Shown here: positions 39,562 to 48,385 of the stretch, one piece after another
Numbering within the stretch: position 1 is the first letter of the stretch
How the letters are laid out: every line of letters starts with the position of its first letter
Assembly: GCA_937906455.1 (NCBI GenBank)
Contig: CALCYT010000046.1
Location: forward strand, 1 to 64,000
Direction of reading: 5' to 3'
DNA length: 64,000 nt
Source: an uncultured Bacteroidales bacterium
GTDB taxonomy: Bacteria > Bacteroidota > Bacteroidia > Bacteroidales > F082
The notes under the pieces: model-generated
What the model was told of the DNA's origin: nothing
The model's input: only the letters and a program-made list of their open reading frames with translations
Database searches by the model: none
Translations under genes and position numbers: made by a program

Positions 39562-40834
39562 ATTTGTCTTTCCATTTAGCCTTGAGAGAGCGTCTCAATT
39601 CCATTTCACGAGGGTTGTCTTGTGGTGAATACAACCGCGTCCCGGATATTTCGTCAGGCAAGAACTCCTGTTCCACGAAGTTTCCGGGATAGCTATGCGC
39701 ATATTTGTAACCGTCAGAATATCCTATGTCTTTCATGAGTTTAGTAGGTGCGTTACGCAGATGCAGCGGCACGCTGAGGTTGCCTGTTTTCCTCACCAAT
39801 GCCTGGGCGGTGTCGATAGCCATTACAGCGGCGTTACTCTTCGCCGAGGAAGCGAGATATGTGGCTGTCTGCGTCAGAATAATCCTGCTTTCCGGCCATC
39901 CGATTTTATTGACGGCGTCGAAGCAGGCGTTTGCGAGCAGAAGAGCGTTGGGATTGGCGTTTCCGATGTCTTCTGATGCTAAGATAAGCATTCTTCTTGC
40001 TATGAAGAGCGGGTCTTCGCCGGCCTCAATCATCCTTGCGAGGTAATAGACGGCGGCGTTGGGGTCGCTGCCACGCAACGACTTGATGAATGCCGAGATG
40101 ATGTCGTAATGCATCTCGCCCAGACGGTCGTATTTCAACAGATTGCTCTGTATGTATTTCGTTGTAACTTCATTATTTACAATGAGTTGCGTCGCTTTAG
40201 GTTCAGCATCGTCGAGCATTCCTACCACGAGGTCGATGGCGTTGAGCAGTTTCCTCGCGTCGCCACCGCTTATCTGCATCAGTGCCTCGTCTTCCTCAAC
40301 GACGATGTCTTTCTTGAGATCTTGTTTCAGAGTCTCTACTGCGTTGACAATCAGCTTTTTAAGGTCATCTTTCTCAAGTTCTTTCAATATATACACCTGA
40401 CATCTTGAGAGTAATGGCGAGATCACCTCGAAGCTTGGGTTTTCCGTCGTGGCTCCTATCAAGGTGACGAGGCCTTTCTCCACGGCACCGAGCAAGGAAT
40501 CCTGTTGTGCCTTGGAAAACCTATGTATCTCATCGATAAACAATATCGGCGGTTCGGGAGCCATGCGCGCTCGGTCATAGACCTCGCGCACGTCTTTTAC
40601 TCCACTGCTCACCGCGCTTAGCACAAAAAACTGGCGTTTCACCTGTTTTGAGATGATGTATGCGAGTGTCGTCTTGCCCACGCCGGGAGGTCCCCAGAAT
40701 ATCATCGAGGGGATGTGTCCGCTCTCAATGGCGTGACGCAGCACGGCATTCGGACCTATCAGGTGCTCCTGCCCGATGTAGCCGTCCAATGAGGTCGGAC
40801 GCAGCCGTTCAGCTAATGGAATGGTGTTTCTCAT
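39551..40834 (-). CDS. rarA: Replication-associated recombination protein A (MgsA/RarA AAA ATPase)
   Basis: The 427-residue AAA+ ATPase starts LAERLRPTSLDGYIGQEHLI. It has Walker A FWGPPGVGKTTLA, Walker [11 protein letters not shown] and sensor region LIGATTENPSFEV. The MgsA tetramerisation domain ends it (RLYSPQDNPREMELR). Family members act at stalled replication forks. Its ATG overlaps the TGA of the C69 peptidase gene (ATGA). Confidence 0.94.
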   Translation of the reverse strand: MRNTIPLAERLRPTSLDGYIGQEHLIGPNAVLRHAIESGHIPSMIFWGPPGVGKTTLAYIISKQVKRQFFVLSAVSSGVKDVREVYDRARMAPEPPILFIDEIHRFSKAQQDSLLGAVEKGLVTLIGATTENPSFEVISPLLSRCQVYILKELEKDDLKKLIVNAVETLKQDLKKDIVVEEDEALMQISGGDARKLLNAIDLVVGMLDDAEPKATQLIVNNEVTTKYIQSNLLKYDRLGEMHYDIISAFIKSLRGSDPNAAVYYLARMIEAGEDPLFIARRMLILASEDIGNANPNALLLANACFDAVNKIGWPESRIILTQTATYLASSAKSNAAVMAIDTAQALVRKTGNLSVPLHLRNAPTKLMKDIGYSDGYKYAHSYPGNFVEQEFLPDEISGTRLYSPQDNPREMELRRSLKAKWKDKYGY

Positions 40835-42516
40835 CTTACAAATCTGTCGCCGGTTTCCTCAATAACTTTCTTTTTCCACGAATCAGGGTAACCCGGCTGC
40901 TTCGGTTTTGCCGGATAGCCGTGACCGTTACGTTTGAACTCGCCGTTCTCCTCTTGTTTGACGTTACTATCCAAGTATTTGACTAACAGATAGTTATCAA
41001 GCTCTTTCCATCGTGTCACCGTGTTTGCGGCGGCTTTTTTATCAAAATCAGTCAAAAATGCTATCGCTTCAGTGATGCCATCGTCATTCAAGAGCTTAAC
41101 TGCCTGGGCATCAATGTCTTTAACCTGTTCCTGATAGCCGTTTTCAAGTTCTTTCTGCACTTTTTGTATGTCGCCGATCACCCTGTTATAAAACAGATAT
41201 TTGAAATGAGCCAAGCGGTTGAACACCCAGAAGGCTGCGTTGTCGGAATATGTGAGCATGTCACCATTGCCGACGCGGAACTCTATCGGCACCTCGGAAA
41301 TTGAGCAGTAGAACGGCGTGTAAACCGTTGAGCCCGTGTCATCTACGCCAAACCAAATGATTCCTCCCACTTGGTCAGGAAGCCAGCTTCTCGACTGCGC
41401 TATGAACGAGAAACCGGTCTGCATGGTCTCAGTGCTGCGCTCGTTAAAATATTTCACTCCGTTATATTCCCAATACAGCGGGTTGCAGCGATATGGCGAG
41501 CCGAAGGGTTCGGCACCGATGTCCAAAGTCTTGTCAAGCTCTGTTCCCTGAAAGTGGTTGCGCATGAACGACATCATATCGTTGAGCGAGATAAGACGGT
41601 CGGGCTTGATATACAACGGCATACGTCCGTGTTCAAGGTCTTTGCCCGTGACATAGTCCCAGTATTGGTCCATGCCGTCTGACACCTCGTTAAACATTGC
41701 CCATACACGCATGTCACAGATTCGCGCCGCTGAGAAATCCACAGGAGCGTATGCCGCACTGAAGTCGAAATCCTTGTCTTTGCCGTCGAAATAGCCTTTT
41801 TTGCGGGCGAATTTGATGATGTCGTTTTTGTAAATGACCTCCACCTCTTTGTTATACAGTTTTTTCCAGTCTTTGTCAGTGATTGACTTCTTGCCGTCTC
41901 TCAGCGGGAATGTCTGTATTCTCGCGGCGTTGGCATGTCCCGACACATATCCGTCGGGGATGCGGATGGCCACCCACACAGCACCTTTCTCCTCTCCTTT
42001 TCCGATGATTTCCATATACCACACCTCGTCCTTGTCGGAAATGGAGAACGACTCCCCATCGCTGCCGTAACCATATCTCTCGACTAAATCAGCCATGATT
42101 TTTATTGCCTCCCTCGCCGATTTGGAGCGTTCGAGAGCCATAAACATAAGGCTGCCATAGTCGATAAGACCATGAGGGTCAACAAGTTCCTCGCGCCCGC
42201 CAAAGGTCGTCTCACCCATCGCCACTTGATTTTCATTGATATAACCAACCACCTGATAAGTATGAGCCGGCTGAGGCACATAGCCTCTGATTTCGTTGGT
42301 GCCGCGGTCATAGACAGTCCGCATACTGCCTTCCGACCAATCGGCGGCGGGAGTGTAATAAAGCTCGCCATATCTGATATGTGAATCAGCGGCATAGGTG
42401 ATGAAATTTGAGCCATCAACGGTGGCACCCTTAGTAACCAAGAAGTTAGTACATGCAAAAACGTCAAGTTTTATCACAAACAGCGACAAAACAAGCAATA
42501 ATCTTAAAACTCTCAT
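40831..42516 (-). CDS. Secreted C69-family dipeptidase
   Basis: The 561-residue protein has a signal peptide whose cleavage exposes the N-terminal catalytic cysteine: DVFA then C22 in CTNFLVTKGATVDGS. This fits the C69 Ntn-hydrolase fold. Downstream motifs include MGETTFGGREELVD, the Ntn core strands, and SISDKDEVWYMEI. C69 members such as PepD cleave dipeptides. A signal peptide places this one in the envelope. It starts 11 bp after the DUF456 gene stop and overlaps rarA by 4 bp. Confidence 0.88.
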   Translation of the reverse strand: MRVLRLLLVLSLFVIKLDVFACTNFLVTKGATVDGSNFITYAADSHIRYGELYYTPAADWSEGSMRTVYDRGTNEIRGYVPQPAHTYQVVGYINENQVAMGETTFGGREELVDPHGLIDYGSLMFMALERSKSAREAIKIMADLVERYGYGSDGESFSISDKDEVWYMEIIGKGEEKGAVWVAIRIPDGYVSGHANAARIQTFPLRDGKKSITDKDWKKLYNKEVEVIYKNDIIKFARKKGYFDGKDKDFDFSAAYAPVDFSAARICDMRVWAMFNEVSDGMDQYWDYVTGKDLEHGRMPLYIKPDRLISLNDMMSFMRNHFQGTELDKTLDIGAEPFGSPYRCNPLYWEYNGVKYFNERSTETMQTGFSFIAQSRSWLPDQVGGIIWFGVDDTGSTVYTPFYCSISEVPIEFRVGNGDMLTYSDNAAFWVFNRLAHFKYLFYNRVIGDIQKVQKELENGYQEQVKDIDAQAVKLLNDDGITEAIAFLTDFDKKAAANTVTRWKELDNYLLVKYLDSNVKQEENGEFKRNGHGYPAKPKQPGYPDSWKKKVIEETGDRFVR

Positions 42517-42527
42517 ATCTAATATTT

Positions 42528-43052
42528 TTAACTTTGCAAAAAAACAACTATAATATCCTTGACGACATAAAAACCAATCACCAAGGTATAAACTATCTTC
42601 ATAAATGTCCCGGTCAGGAAGCCGATGAACGAGCCGAAAGCCGAGCGCAATGCCTGATTATCAGGTGCGCCGCCCGTCTTTTCTCCGATATAAGCACCCA
42701 AAAACGGACCGCCTATGATGCCGAAGAGACCGAACGGCCCTAAAACGATGCCGAGAGCAGGCAACACTATAACGCCTACAATCAAACCGATGGTGCTGCC
42801 ACGCGTGCCGGCTTTGGTGCCGCCGAATCTCTTGGTACCCCACACCGGGACAACAAAGTCGAGAATGGTTATGACAACACAAATAATGCCGGTCACCACC
42901 AAAAACCTTGCCGAATATTGTATCTTATCCGTCCAATGAAGCAACAACAATGCCAAATATGTCAGGGGAGTGCCCGGAATGCCGGGTATAATGTCACCGA
43001 CAAAGCCGATAATCACCACTATAACCGCCAAAATCATCAAGAAATAATCCAT
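42528..43052 (-). CDS. DUF456 membrane protein
   Basis: The 174-residue protein from the ATG at 43052 (MDYFLMILAVIVVIIGFV) has about five membrane spans and the DUF456 Gly-rich repeats: DIIPGIPGTPLTYLALLLLH, FGGTKAGTRGSTIGLIVG and GPFGLFGIIGGPFLGAYIGE. The function of the family is not known to me. An earlier in-frame codon at 43067 lies inside the promoter box. It heads the leftward operon running through C69, rarA, menG, menA and fRMsr. Confidence 0.9.
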   Translation of the reverse strand: MDYFLMILAVIVVIIGFVGDIIPGIPGTPLTYLALLLLHWTDKIQYSARFLVVTGIICVVITILDFVVPVWGTKRFGGTKAGTRGSTIGLIVGVIVLPALGIVLGPFGLFGIIGGPFLGAYIGEKTGGAPDNQALRSAFGSFIGFLTGTFMKIVYTLVIGFYVVKDIIVVFLQS

Positions 43053-43066
43053 AAAAAAATTTTGCA

Positions 43067-43074
43067 CAAAGTTA
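43067..43074 (-). promoter_or_regulatory. Putative -7 box for the DUF456-to-fRMsr operon
   Basis: TAACTTTG lies about 15 bp upstream of the DUF456 start in a 92-bp divergent gap. Confidence 0.4.
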
Positions 43075-43106
43075 ATAATTTTTGACGAGAGTCTATAAAA
43101 AAAGTT

Positions 43107-43115
43107 TATCTTTGC
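43107..43115 (+). promoter_or_regulatory. Putative -7 box for the outer-membrane protein pair
   Basis: TATCTTTGC with a TTTG about 22 bp upstream lies 30 bp before the ATG at 43145. Confidence 0.55.
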
Positions 43116-43144
43116 GGAAAATTAGGTAAACAAAAACTAAAAAA

Positions 43145-43972
43145 ATGAAAAGAAGCCTTTTATTAATAGGTATAATCCTATTCAGCTATCAGTGCTTTTC
43201 CTGGGATTTATCAGGTATAGCAGGTGCTCGCGGCAATGCGACGGGTAATTGCTCTGTGTCGTTGTGCGACTTCTGGAGCATTCAAAACAATCCGGCGGGA
43301 ATAGCAAACCAACGCTATTTTGGCGCAGGAATCTCTTATGAAAACCGCTTTTGCATGAAAGAGCTGAGTTTTTACAACACGGCTGTCGTCGCACCTTTGA
43401 GAATCGGCACCGTCGGACTTTCATTGAGCAGGTTCGGGTTCGAGAACTTTAACGAGAACAAACTCGCATTAGCGTACGCCAGAGCTTTCGGCCATTATCT
43501 TAAAATGGGCTTAAAGCTTGATTATCTGTGGTTTAAGTTCTCCGATGATTATGAAAAACGACGAACGGCTACGTTTGAACTCGGAATACAATCCGACATC
43601 ACCAAGGATTTACGCATCGGCGTTTATATATTCAACCCAATCAACGTGAAACTGAAAACCATTCATAATGACCGTGTTCCGGTTATTTTCAGATTCGGAC
43701 TGTCTTATAATGTCACTAAAGATTTCTTGACGACATCGGAGGTGGAATATGACTCCGACAACGGCATAGACTACCGTTTCGGCTTGGAATACAACACCGT
43801 AAAAGAGTTTTACATACGCGCGGGCGTACATACCAATCCGGCGACGGCAAGCGTGGGTGCCGGATACACCTTTAACAGAGTGATTGTTGATGTTTCAGCC
43901 ACCATGAACCAATATACGGGAGTGTCGTTTCAAAGCAGTCTGATATTAAAAATCAAGGAGGTGAAACAATGA
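43145..43972 (+). CDS. Outer-membrane beta-barrel protein (PorV/UPF0164-like)
   Basis: The 275-residue protein has a signal peptide (MKRSLLLIGIILFSYQCFS). The barrel opens with GARGNATGNCSVSLCDFWS and QNNPAGIAN, the motif of PorV/UPF0164-type outer-membrane proteins, followed by alternating strands to the end (VSFQSSLILKIKEVKQ). PorV itself is a T9SS shuttle, but this copy is shorter and may be a different family member. Its TGA overlaps the ATG of the next gene, so the two are translated together. Confidence 0.78.
   Translation: MKRSLLLIGIILFSYQCFSWDLSGIAGARGNATGNCSVSLCDFWSIQNNPAGIANQRYFGAGISYENRFCMKELSFYNTAVVAPLRIGTVGLSLSRFGFENFNENKLALAYARAFGHYLKMGLKLDYLWFKFSDDYEKRRTATFELGIQSDITKDLRIGVYIFNPINVKLKTIHNDRVPVIFRFGLSYNVTKDFLTTSEVEYDSDNGIDYRFGLEYNTVKEFYIRAGVHTNPATASVGAGYTFNRVIVDVSATMNQYTGVSFQSSLILKIKEVKQ
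43955..43961 (+). promoter_or_regulatory. Strong ribosome binding site before the HhH outer-membrane gene
   Basis: AAGGAGG lies 7 nt before the ATG at 43969, inside the end of the upstream gene; unusual for this phylum. Confidence 0.55.
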
Positions 43973-46062
43973 AACGGCTACTTATACCTTTATTAATGAT
44001 ATTTCCGTTCATAGCGTCCGCACAAAACGAAATCACCGACGACATCATAATAGACCAGATTGAACGCATGACGGAAAACTCCGAAAACGAGACGGATTTC
44101 ACTGACCTCATCGAGGAATATTGGACTATTTGCGAAAACAAAATCAACATCAACAATCCTGATGAACTTAACCAACTTATTGAATTACACTTAGTTAACG
44201 TTTTCATTGTTGAGAAAATAAACGAATACCGGAGAAGTTTCGGCGATTTTATGCTGTTCGACGAACTTCATTTTGTAGAAGGCATCGATGAGATGACCTT
44301 GAATATTTTGAAGCCTCTGATTATCTTTGAGAAACCGCAGGAAAAAGAGAGACTCCGAGCAAAGGACATTTTGCGACACGGAAGACACCAGACCATTTTC
44401 CAATTGGAGCAATGTTTCAACGAAAAGGCTGGTTATCAAGATGTTAGCGATTCTATTTTGTATCAAAACCCTAACAAGAAATATCTTGGCAGCCCGCAAA
44501 AAATGCTTTTGAGATATGGCTTTTCCTCAAGAAACAAGATAGAATGCGGCTTTGCGATGGAAAAAGACGCCGGAGAATATCTCTTCACACCCAAAACCAA
44601 CGATTCCATCAAACGACTGCTTGGCGACAAGGCTTATAAAACCATTGATTTTATGTCGTTTCATTTTGTGTTGAACGACTGGAAATTTGTGAAGACATTG
44701 GCTCTTGGTGACTTCCAGCTCTCGTTCGGTCAAGGCGTGACAATGGGTTCCGGTTTGGCTTTCGCCGCCAGCGGAGGCTCGCTTCTAAGAAGGACTAAGA
44801 AGATTCGTGCCTCAAAATCGGCTAATGAGGCAAGATATTTGCGAGGTGCCGCCACCACATTGAATTACAGGAATTTTGAGCTGACGATGTTTTATTCCAA
44901 CAAGAAAGCCGATGCCAATGTCAGCGTTGTTGACAGCCTCGGAGAGCCGTTGGCGGTGACTGCGCTGCAACAGACAGGACTGCATAGGACATACGGTGAA
45001 CTCATTGACCGTCATGCGATTACGCAACAGTTGCTGGGTGGTAATGTGAGTTATAAAGGCTCTAATTTCCAGATAGGATACACCTTTCACAAGACAATAC
45101 TTAGTTGTGAGCTAAACCCCGACCCCCGCTTGTACAATACTTTTTATTTTCGAGGCAAGACACTTGTAAATCAAGGAGTTGATTTTTATTATGTGTTTAG
45201 TAAATTCGCATTTTACGGTGAGGCAGCTCTCAGTGACAACGGTGCTCCCGCAGCATTGCTCGGAACAACAGTGCAACCTGCCGGTTATATCGATTTTACT
45301 GTGCTTTACAGATATTATGACAAAAAATACCAAAACTTTTACAGCAATGCCTTCGCATCAAGCAGCGGGACACGTAATGAAAAAGGCTTATATCTCTCTA
45401 CATCAATAACTTTTGCACCGCAATGGAGACTTGTAGCCACCGCTGATTTCCCACAATCCGATTGGATAAAAACCACGGCATACGCTCCAAGCAGAATGCA
45501 GGATTATAATATGCGAATTGAACATCAAATCAACGCCAAGGCACTGTTTCTCATACAGTTAAGATATAAAGACAAGGAGAAAAACGGCTCAGGTGACAAC
45601 ACTTACATGCGCCCGTTGGTCCATGACCGCAAGACGACGTTACGCATTCATGTCACCTACCCTGTCGGCAACGATTTCATACTGAAAAACAGAGTGGAAC
45701 TAAGCGTCAACAAAGACGCGCAAAAAAACGGGAGATGCTATCTGATTTACCAAGACATCATATATAACCCTGAAAATCAGTTGTTTAGCTTCGCTTTCAG
45801 ATACGCCTTGTTCGACAGCCCCGTCGGTGCCGTTTATACTTACGAAAACGATGTGCTAAATGCCTTCGCCATAGGGAGTTTTTATCATAAAGGCATGAGA
45901 ATCTATATGTTAGGAAAAGTAAAACTCCGATGCGGACTCTCAATAAATGCGAAAATCGGCTGCACTATCTACAGCGATGTCGATGAGATTGGAAGCGGAC
46001 TTGAAAAAATTGAAGGAAACGTGAAGACTGAAGGGAAAATTCAAATAATTTGGAAAATTTAA
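43969..46062 (+). CDS. Secreted helix-hairpin-helix protein with predicted outer-membrane barrel
   Basis: The 697-residue protein has a signal peptide (MKRLLIPLLMIFPFIASA) and an N-terminal ComEA-like helix-hairpin-helix region (about 62-120; ININNPDELNQLIELHLVN, FGDFMLFDELHFVEGIDEM). About 550 residues of alternating strands with aromatic ends follow, consistent with a large outer-membrane beta-barrel. A DNA-binding-type fold on an exported barrel suggests DNA uptake or anchoring, but that is inference. It overlaps the smaller barrel gene upstream by 4 bp. Confidence 0.75.
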   Translation: MKRLLIPLLMIFPFIASAQNEITDDIIIDQIERMTENSENETDFTDLIEEYWTICENKININNPDELNQLIELHLVNVFIVEKINEYRRSFGDFMLFDELHFVEGIDEMTLNILKPLIIFEKPQEKERLRAKDILRHGRHQTIFQLEQCFNEKAGYQDVSDSILYQNPNKKYLGSPQKMLLRYGFSSRNKIECGFAMEKDAGEYLFTPKTNDSIKRLLGDKAYKTIDFMSFHFVLNDWKFVKTLALGDFQLSFGQGVTMGSGLAFAASGGSLLRRTKKIRASKSANEARYLRGAATTLNYRNFELTMFYSNKKADANVSVVDSLGEPLAVTALQQTGLHRTYGELIDRHAITQQLLGGNVSYKGSNFQIGYTFHKTILSCELNPDPRLYNTFYFRGKTLVNQGVDFYYVFSKFAFYGEAALSDNGAPAALLGTTVQPAGYIDFTVLYRYYDKKYQNFYSNAFASSSGTRNEKGLYLSTSITFAPQWRLVATADFPQSDWIKTTAYAPSRMQDYNMRIEHQINAKALFLIQLRYKDKEKNGSGDNTYMRPLVHDRKTTLRIHVTYPVGNDFILKNRVELSVNKDAQKNGRCYLIYQDIIYNPENQLFSFAFRYALFDSPVGAVYTYENDVLNAFAIGSFYHKGMRIYMLGKVKLRCGLSINAKIGCTIYSDVDEIGSGLEKIEGNVKTEGKIQIIWKI

Positions 46063-46084
46063 ACACTCTTTGGATTTAAATGGC

Positions 46085-46122
46085 GATTTCTCCACTCCGT
46101 TTCACTCCGTGTCGGAATGACA
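46085..46122. repeat. Dispersed palindromic repeat, half copy
   Basis: GATTTCTCCACTCCG through GGAATGACA matches one arm of the dispersed family seen at 47067, 52253, 60277 and 61629. It lies in the gap between two convergent genes. Confidence 0.6.
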
Positions 46123-46126
46123 TGCT

Positions 46127-47056
46127 TCAATATAATTTTTCACGTTTGATTAGATAGGCTGTCAGAACTTGGTCGTAAAGCTTGTTGATGTCGGCCTCGA
46201 CGTAGTCGATTTGATATTGGTAGCAATGGCGCAAAAGCTCGTCTTTCTTCGCCTTCATGATTTGCTCGTATTTCTCTTTAACCTCAGTCGGGTTGAGTTT
46301 CACCACATCACCCGATTCAAGGTCAACAAAACGATATGGACGGTTCTCGAACTCGAGTTTTTGCTCAAGAAGTCCGTCATGCACGTGAAACAGCACCACT
46401 TCGTGCTTGTTGTAACGCAGATGTTCAAGGGCAGCAAACAAGTCATCGTATGAAGCCAGGCTTTCCAACATGTCGCTGAAAATGATGACAAGCGAGCGTT
46501 TGTGAGTCATCTCGGCAATCTTATGAAGACAGGCAGTGGCGTTGGTGTCTTTTTTCTTGTCCTTGTTGTAAGGCAGCAACAGCTTTTCCATCTCGTTGTA
46601 AATCATGTTGATATGCACAGGGGCGAGCTTGGCATCAGTATGGACAGTGATGTCATCATCAAACAAATCAAGACCGACAGCATCACGTTGGCGACGCATC
46701 AACTCCATTATGGATGCTGCACTGTAAACAGAGAACCAAAGTTTGTTGGGATTTTGGTAGTCAAGGCGTTGTTTTACAGGGAAATACATGCTCGAGCTTG
46801 TATCTATCACAAGCTGGCAACGAAGGTTGGTCTCCTCCTCAAAACGCTTCACAAAAAGCTTGTCAGTCCGGCCATAGAGTTTCCAGTCGATATTACGGAT
46901 TGGCTCGCCGGTGTTATAGAGGCGATGTTCCGCAAACTCGACTGAGAACCCATGAAACGGACTCTTGTGAAGTCCCGTGATGAAACCCTCGACAATCTGT
47001 CGGGCATGAAACTCAAGACTCCCGAGAGGAGCGATATTTGATTTCTCCAATGACAT
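46127..47056 (-). CDS. DUF58 protein with von Willebrand A-like domain
   Basis: The 309-residue protein carries the DUF58 signature (GFSVEFAEHRLYNTGEPIRN then IDWKLYGRTDKLFVKRFEEE) and a VWA-like fold with MIDAS-type DTSSSMYFP near residue 95. In most genomes DUF58 sits beside a MoxR ATPase and VWA proteins; here no MoxR gene is adjacent. The upstream neighbour is a repeat followed by trxA. A cytoplasmic or membrane-associated chaperone role is the usual suggestion for the family. Confidence 0.9.
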   Translation of the reverse strand: MSLEKSNIAPLGSLEFHARQIVEGFITGLHKSPFHGFSVEFAEHRLYNTGEPIRNIDWKLYGRTDKLFVKRFEEETNLRCQLVIDTSSSMYFPVKQRLDYQNPNKLWFSVYSAASIMELMRRQRDAVGLDLFDDDITVHTDAKLAPVHINMIYNEMEKLLLPYNKDKKKDTNATACLHKIAEMTHKRSLVIIFSDMLESLASYDDLFAALEHLRYNKHEVVLFHVHDGLLEQKLEFENRPYRFVDLESGDVVKLNPTEVKEKYEQIMKAKKDELLRHCYQYQIDYVEADINKLYDQVLTAYLIKREKLY

Positions 47057-47066
47057 GCTTACATTT

Positions 47067-47183
47067 TGTCATTTCGACTGAAGCGTAATGAAATGGAGCG
47101 AAATGGAGAAATCTCAAACAAATAAGACAAACGAATCTCTATGTCATTGATTTATTCACTCCCTTCGGTCGCCCGAAATGACA
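47067..47183. repeat. Dispersed palindromic repeat, both arms
   Basis: TGTCATTTCGACTGAAGCG begins and CGCCCGAAATGACA ends this 117-bp element, with GGAGAAATCTC inside the left arm. It belongs to the same family as the copies at 46085, 52253, 60277 and 61629 and fills most of the DUF58-trxA gap. Confidence 0.65.
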
Positions 47184-47189
47184 CCTAAC

Positions 47190-47217
47190 GTCTAAAGTCT
47201 AAGGTCCAAGGTCTTAA
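47190..47217. repeat. Tandem 7-bp repeat at the trxA stop codon
   Basis: Four units, GTCTAAA, GTCTAAG, GTCCAAG and GTCTTAA, run into the trxA stop codon. They are the reverse-complement form of the TTAGACT heptamers at 57890. Confidence 0.6.
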
Positions 47218-47531
47218 ACAAACTTTTTCAGTTTCTCCTCGAACACTGCTTTTGGAGCGCCGCCTACGTGTTTCTCAACGACTTCGCCGTTCTTGAAGAA
47301 GAGCACTGTTGGCACATTTCTGATGCCGTACTGTGAGGCGAGAGCGCCACATTCGTCAACGTCAGCTTTCACGACCTTTGCCTTGCCTGCGTATTCGTCA
47401 GCCAACTGATCCATATAAGGAGCAATCATGCGGCACGGACCGCACCATGTTGCGCCGAAGTCAACCATTACAGGGACTTCCGATTTCAAGACTTCTTCCT
47501 CGAAGTTCTGTTCATTGATTTGCTTTGCCAT
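47214..47531 (-). CDS. trxA: Thioredoxin
   Basis: The 105-residue protein is a canonical cytoplasmic thioredoxin: VMVDFGATWCGPCRMIAPYM with redox pair C30/C33, the cis-Pro region IRNVPTVLFFKNGEVV and a closing helix. It reduces disulfides in many enzymes and could serve the methionine sulfoxide reductase encoded about 10 kb away. It has its own promoter and is not in an operon. The stop codon lies within a tandem heptamer repeat. Confidence 0.95.
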   Translation of the reverse strand: MAKQINEQNFEEEVLKSEVPVMVDFGATWCGPCRMIAPYMDQLADEYAGKAKVVKADVDECGALASQYGIRNVPTVLFFKNGEVVEKHVGGAPKAVFEEKLKKFV

Positions 47532-47561
47532 AATAAATGTTTTAATTAGTAAATTAACGAT

Positions 47562-47570
47562 GCAAAGATA
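47562..47570 (-). promoter_or_regulatory. Putative -7 box for trxA
   Basis: TATCTTTGC lies about 30 bp upstream of the trxA ATG. Confidence 0.5.
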
Positions 47571-47685
47571 CTAAAAAATTTTTAAAGTTGCTTATTTAAC
47601 TCATCGTTTTTTTTTAATATGATTCCACCCCCATTCGGGGTCCTATTGAATCTACGATGCACTCATCAGCACTTTCGTCGGTGAC

Positions 47686-47980
47686 TCATCTGTTGTATGC
47701 TTGGGAGTTCTGTTCGTCTTGGATAACGATGTCGAACGATGCGGTGACGTTGTCGTATGACAAAGTCTGCGGGTTACGCCGACGACCCCAGGCGTCGAAG
47801 CTGAGCGATTGCTCAAGATTGCCTCTTTTATCGGTTATGATATCCCAGCTGCCGAGATTGTCGGTGTGGACATAATGTAACCTGAATCCGTCTGTTGAGC
47901 TGAGGTAGGTGAGACAGTGATCGTATGTGAAGTTCTCCTGAAGTATGGGTCTTATCAGTTGAGGAATAAACCTGTCAATA
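47686..47980 (-). pseudogene. RHS/YD-repeat protein remnant
   Basis: An open frame without a start codon encodes an RHS C-terminal-core-like peptide: FTYDHCLTYLSSTDGFRLHY, VHTDNLGSWDIITDKRGN, LEQSLSFDAWGRRRNPQT, then SYDNVTASFDIV, ending at TGA (47686-47688). The pattern HTDxLGS...SFDAWGRRR is the conserved end of RHS core repeats. The rest of the gene is missing on both sides, so this is a degraded fragment. RHS proteins are large secreted toxins or surface proteins. It explains most of the 450-bp gap upstream of trxA. Confidence 0.75.
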
Positions 47981-47983
47981 TGT

Positions 47984-48385
47984 TTATTTTTTTTGTTTTT
48001 TTACAACACCATTTATCCTAATCATCATATTAGGTGCATTAACAGCATTTGATTTGATCATTGTACCTTTATTAAATCTCCCGATATTACTTGTGTGAAA
48101 ACCAATAATTATATAACCGCTATCCTTGGGATATATTGGTTCTTTCGGCCATTGGGGTATTGTACAACCGCAAGAAGTATATGCGTTTGTTATTATTAAA
48201 GGTTCATTTCCAATGTTTGTAAATTTAAATTTATGCGACACTGTATCTTTTGACAGAATTGTGTCAAAATCAAACTTAGTTTCTTCAAAATAAATAATAG
48301 GCCCATTATCACCATCTATTATTTGTGCATGTACAAAAACATGCATAAATACACAAATAATAACACTTAGAATTTTTCTGTTCAT
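47984..48385 (-). CDS. DUF1573 secreted protein, paralogue 2
   Basis: The 133-residue protein has a signal peptide (MNRKILSVIICVFMHVFVHA) and a DUF1573 domain: FDFDTILSKDTVSHKFKFTN, NIGNEPLIIT, SCGCTIPQWPKEPIYPKDSG and NIGRFNKGT. It is most like the copy at 18819 (SSCGCTVPEWPKQPI). Its ATG overlaps the end of the TlpA-like gene by 4 bp, so the two are translated together. AT-rich composition sets the cluster apart from its neighbours. Confidence 0.88.
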   Translation of the reverse strand: MNRKILSVIICVFMHVFVHAQIIDGDNGPIIYFEETKFDFDTILSKDTVSHKFKFTNIGNEPLIITNAYTSCGCTIPQWPKEPIYPKDSGYIIIGFHTSNIGRFNKGTMIKSNAVNAPNMMIRINGVVKKQKK

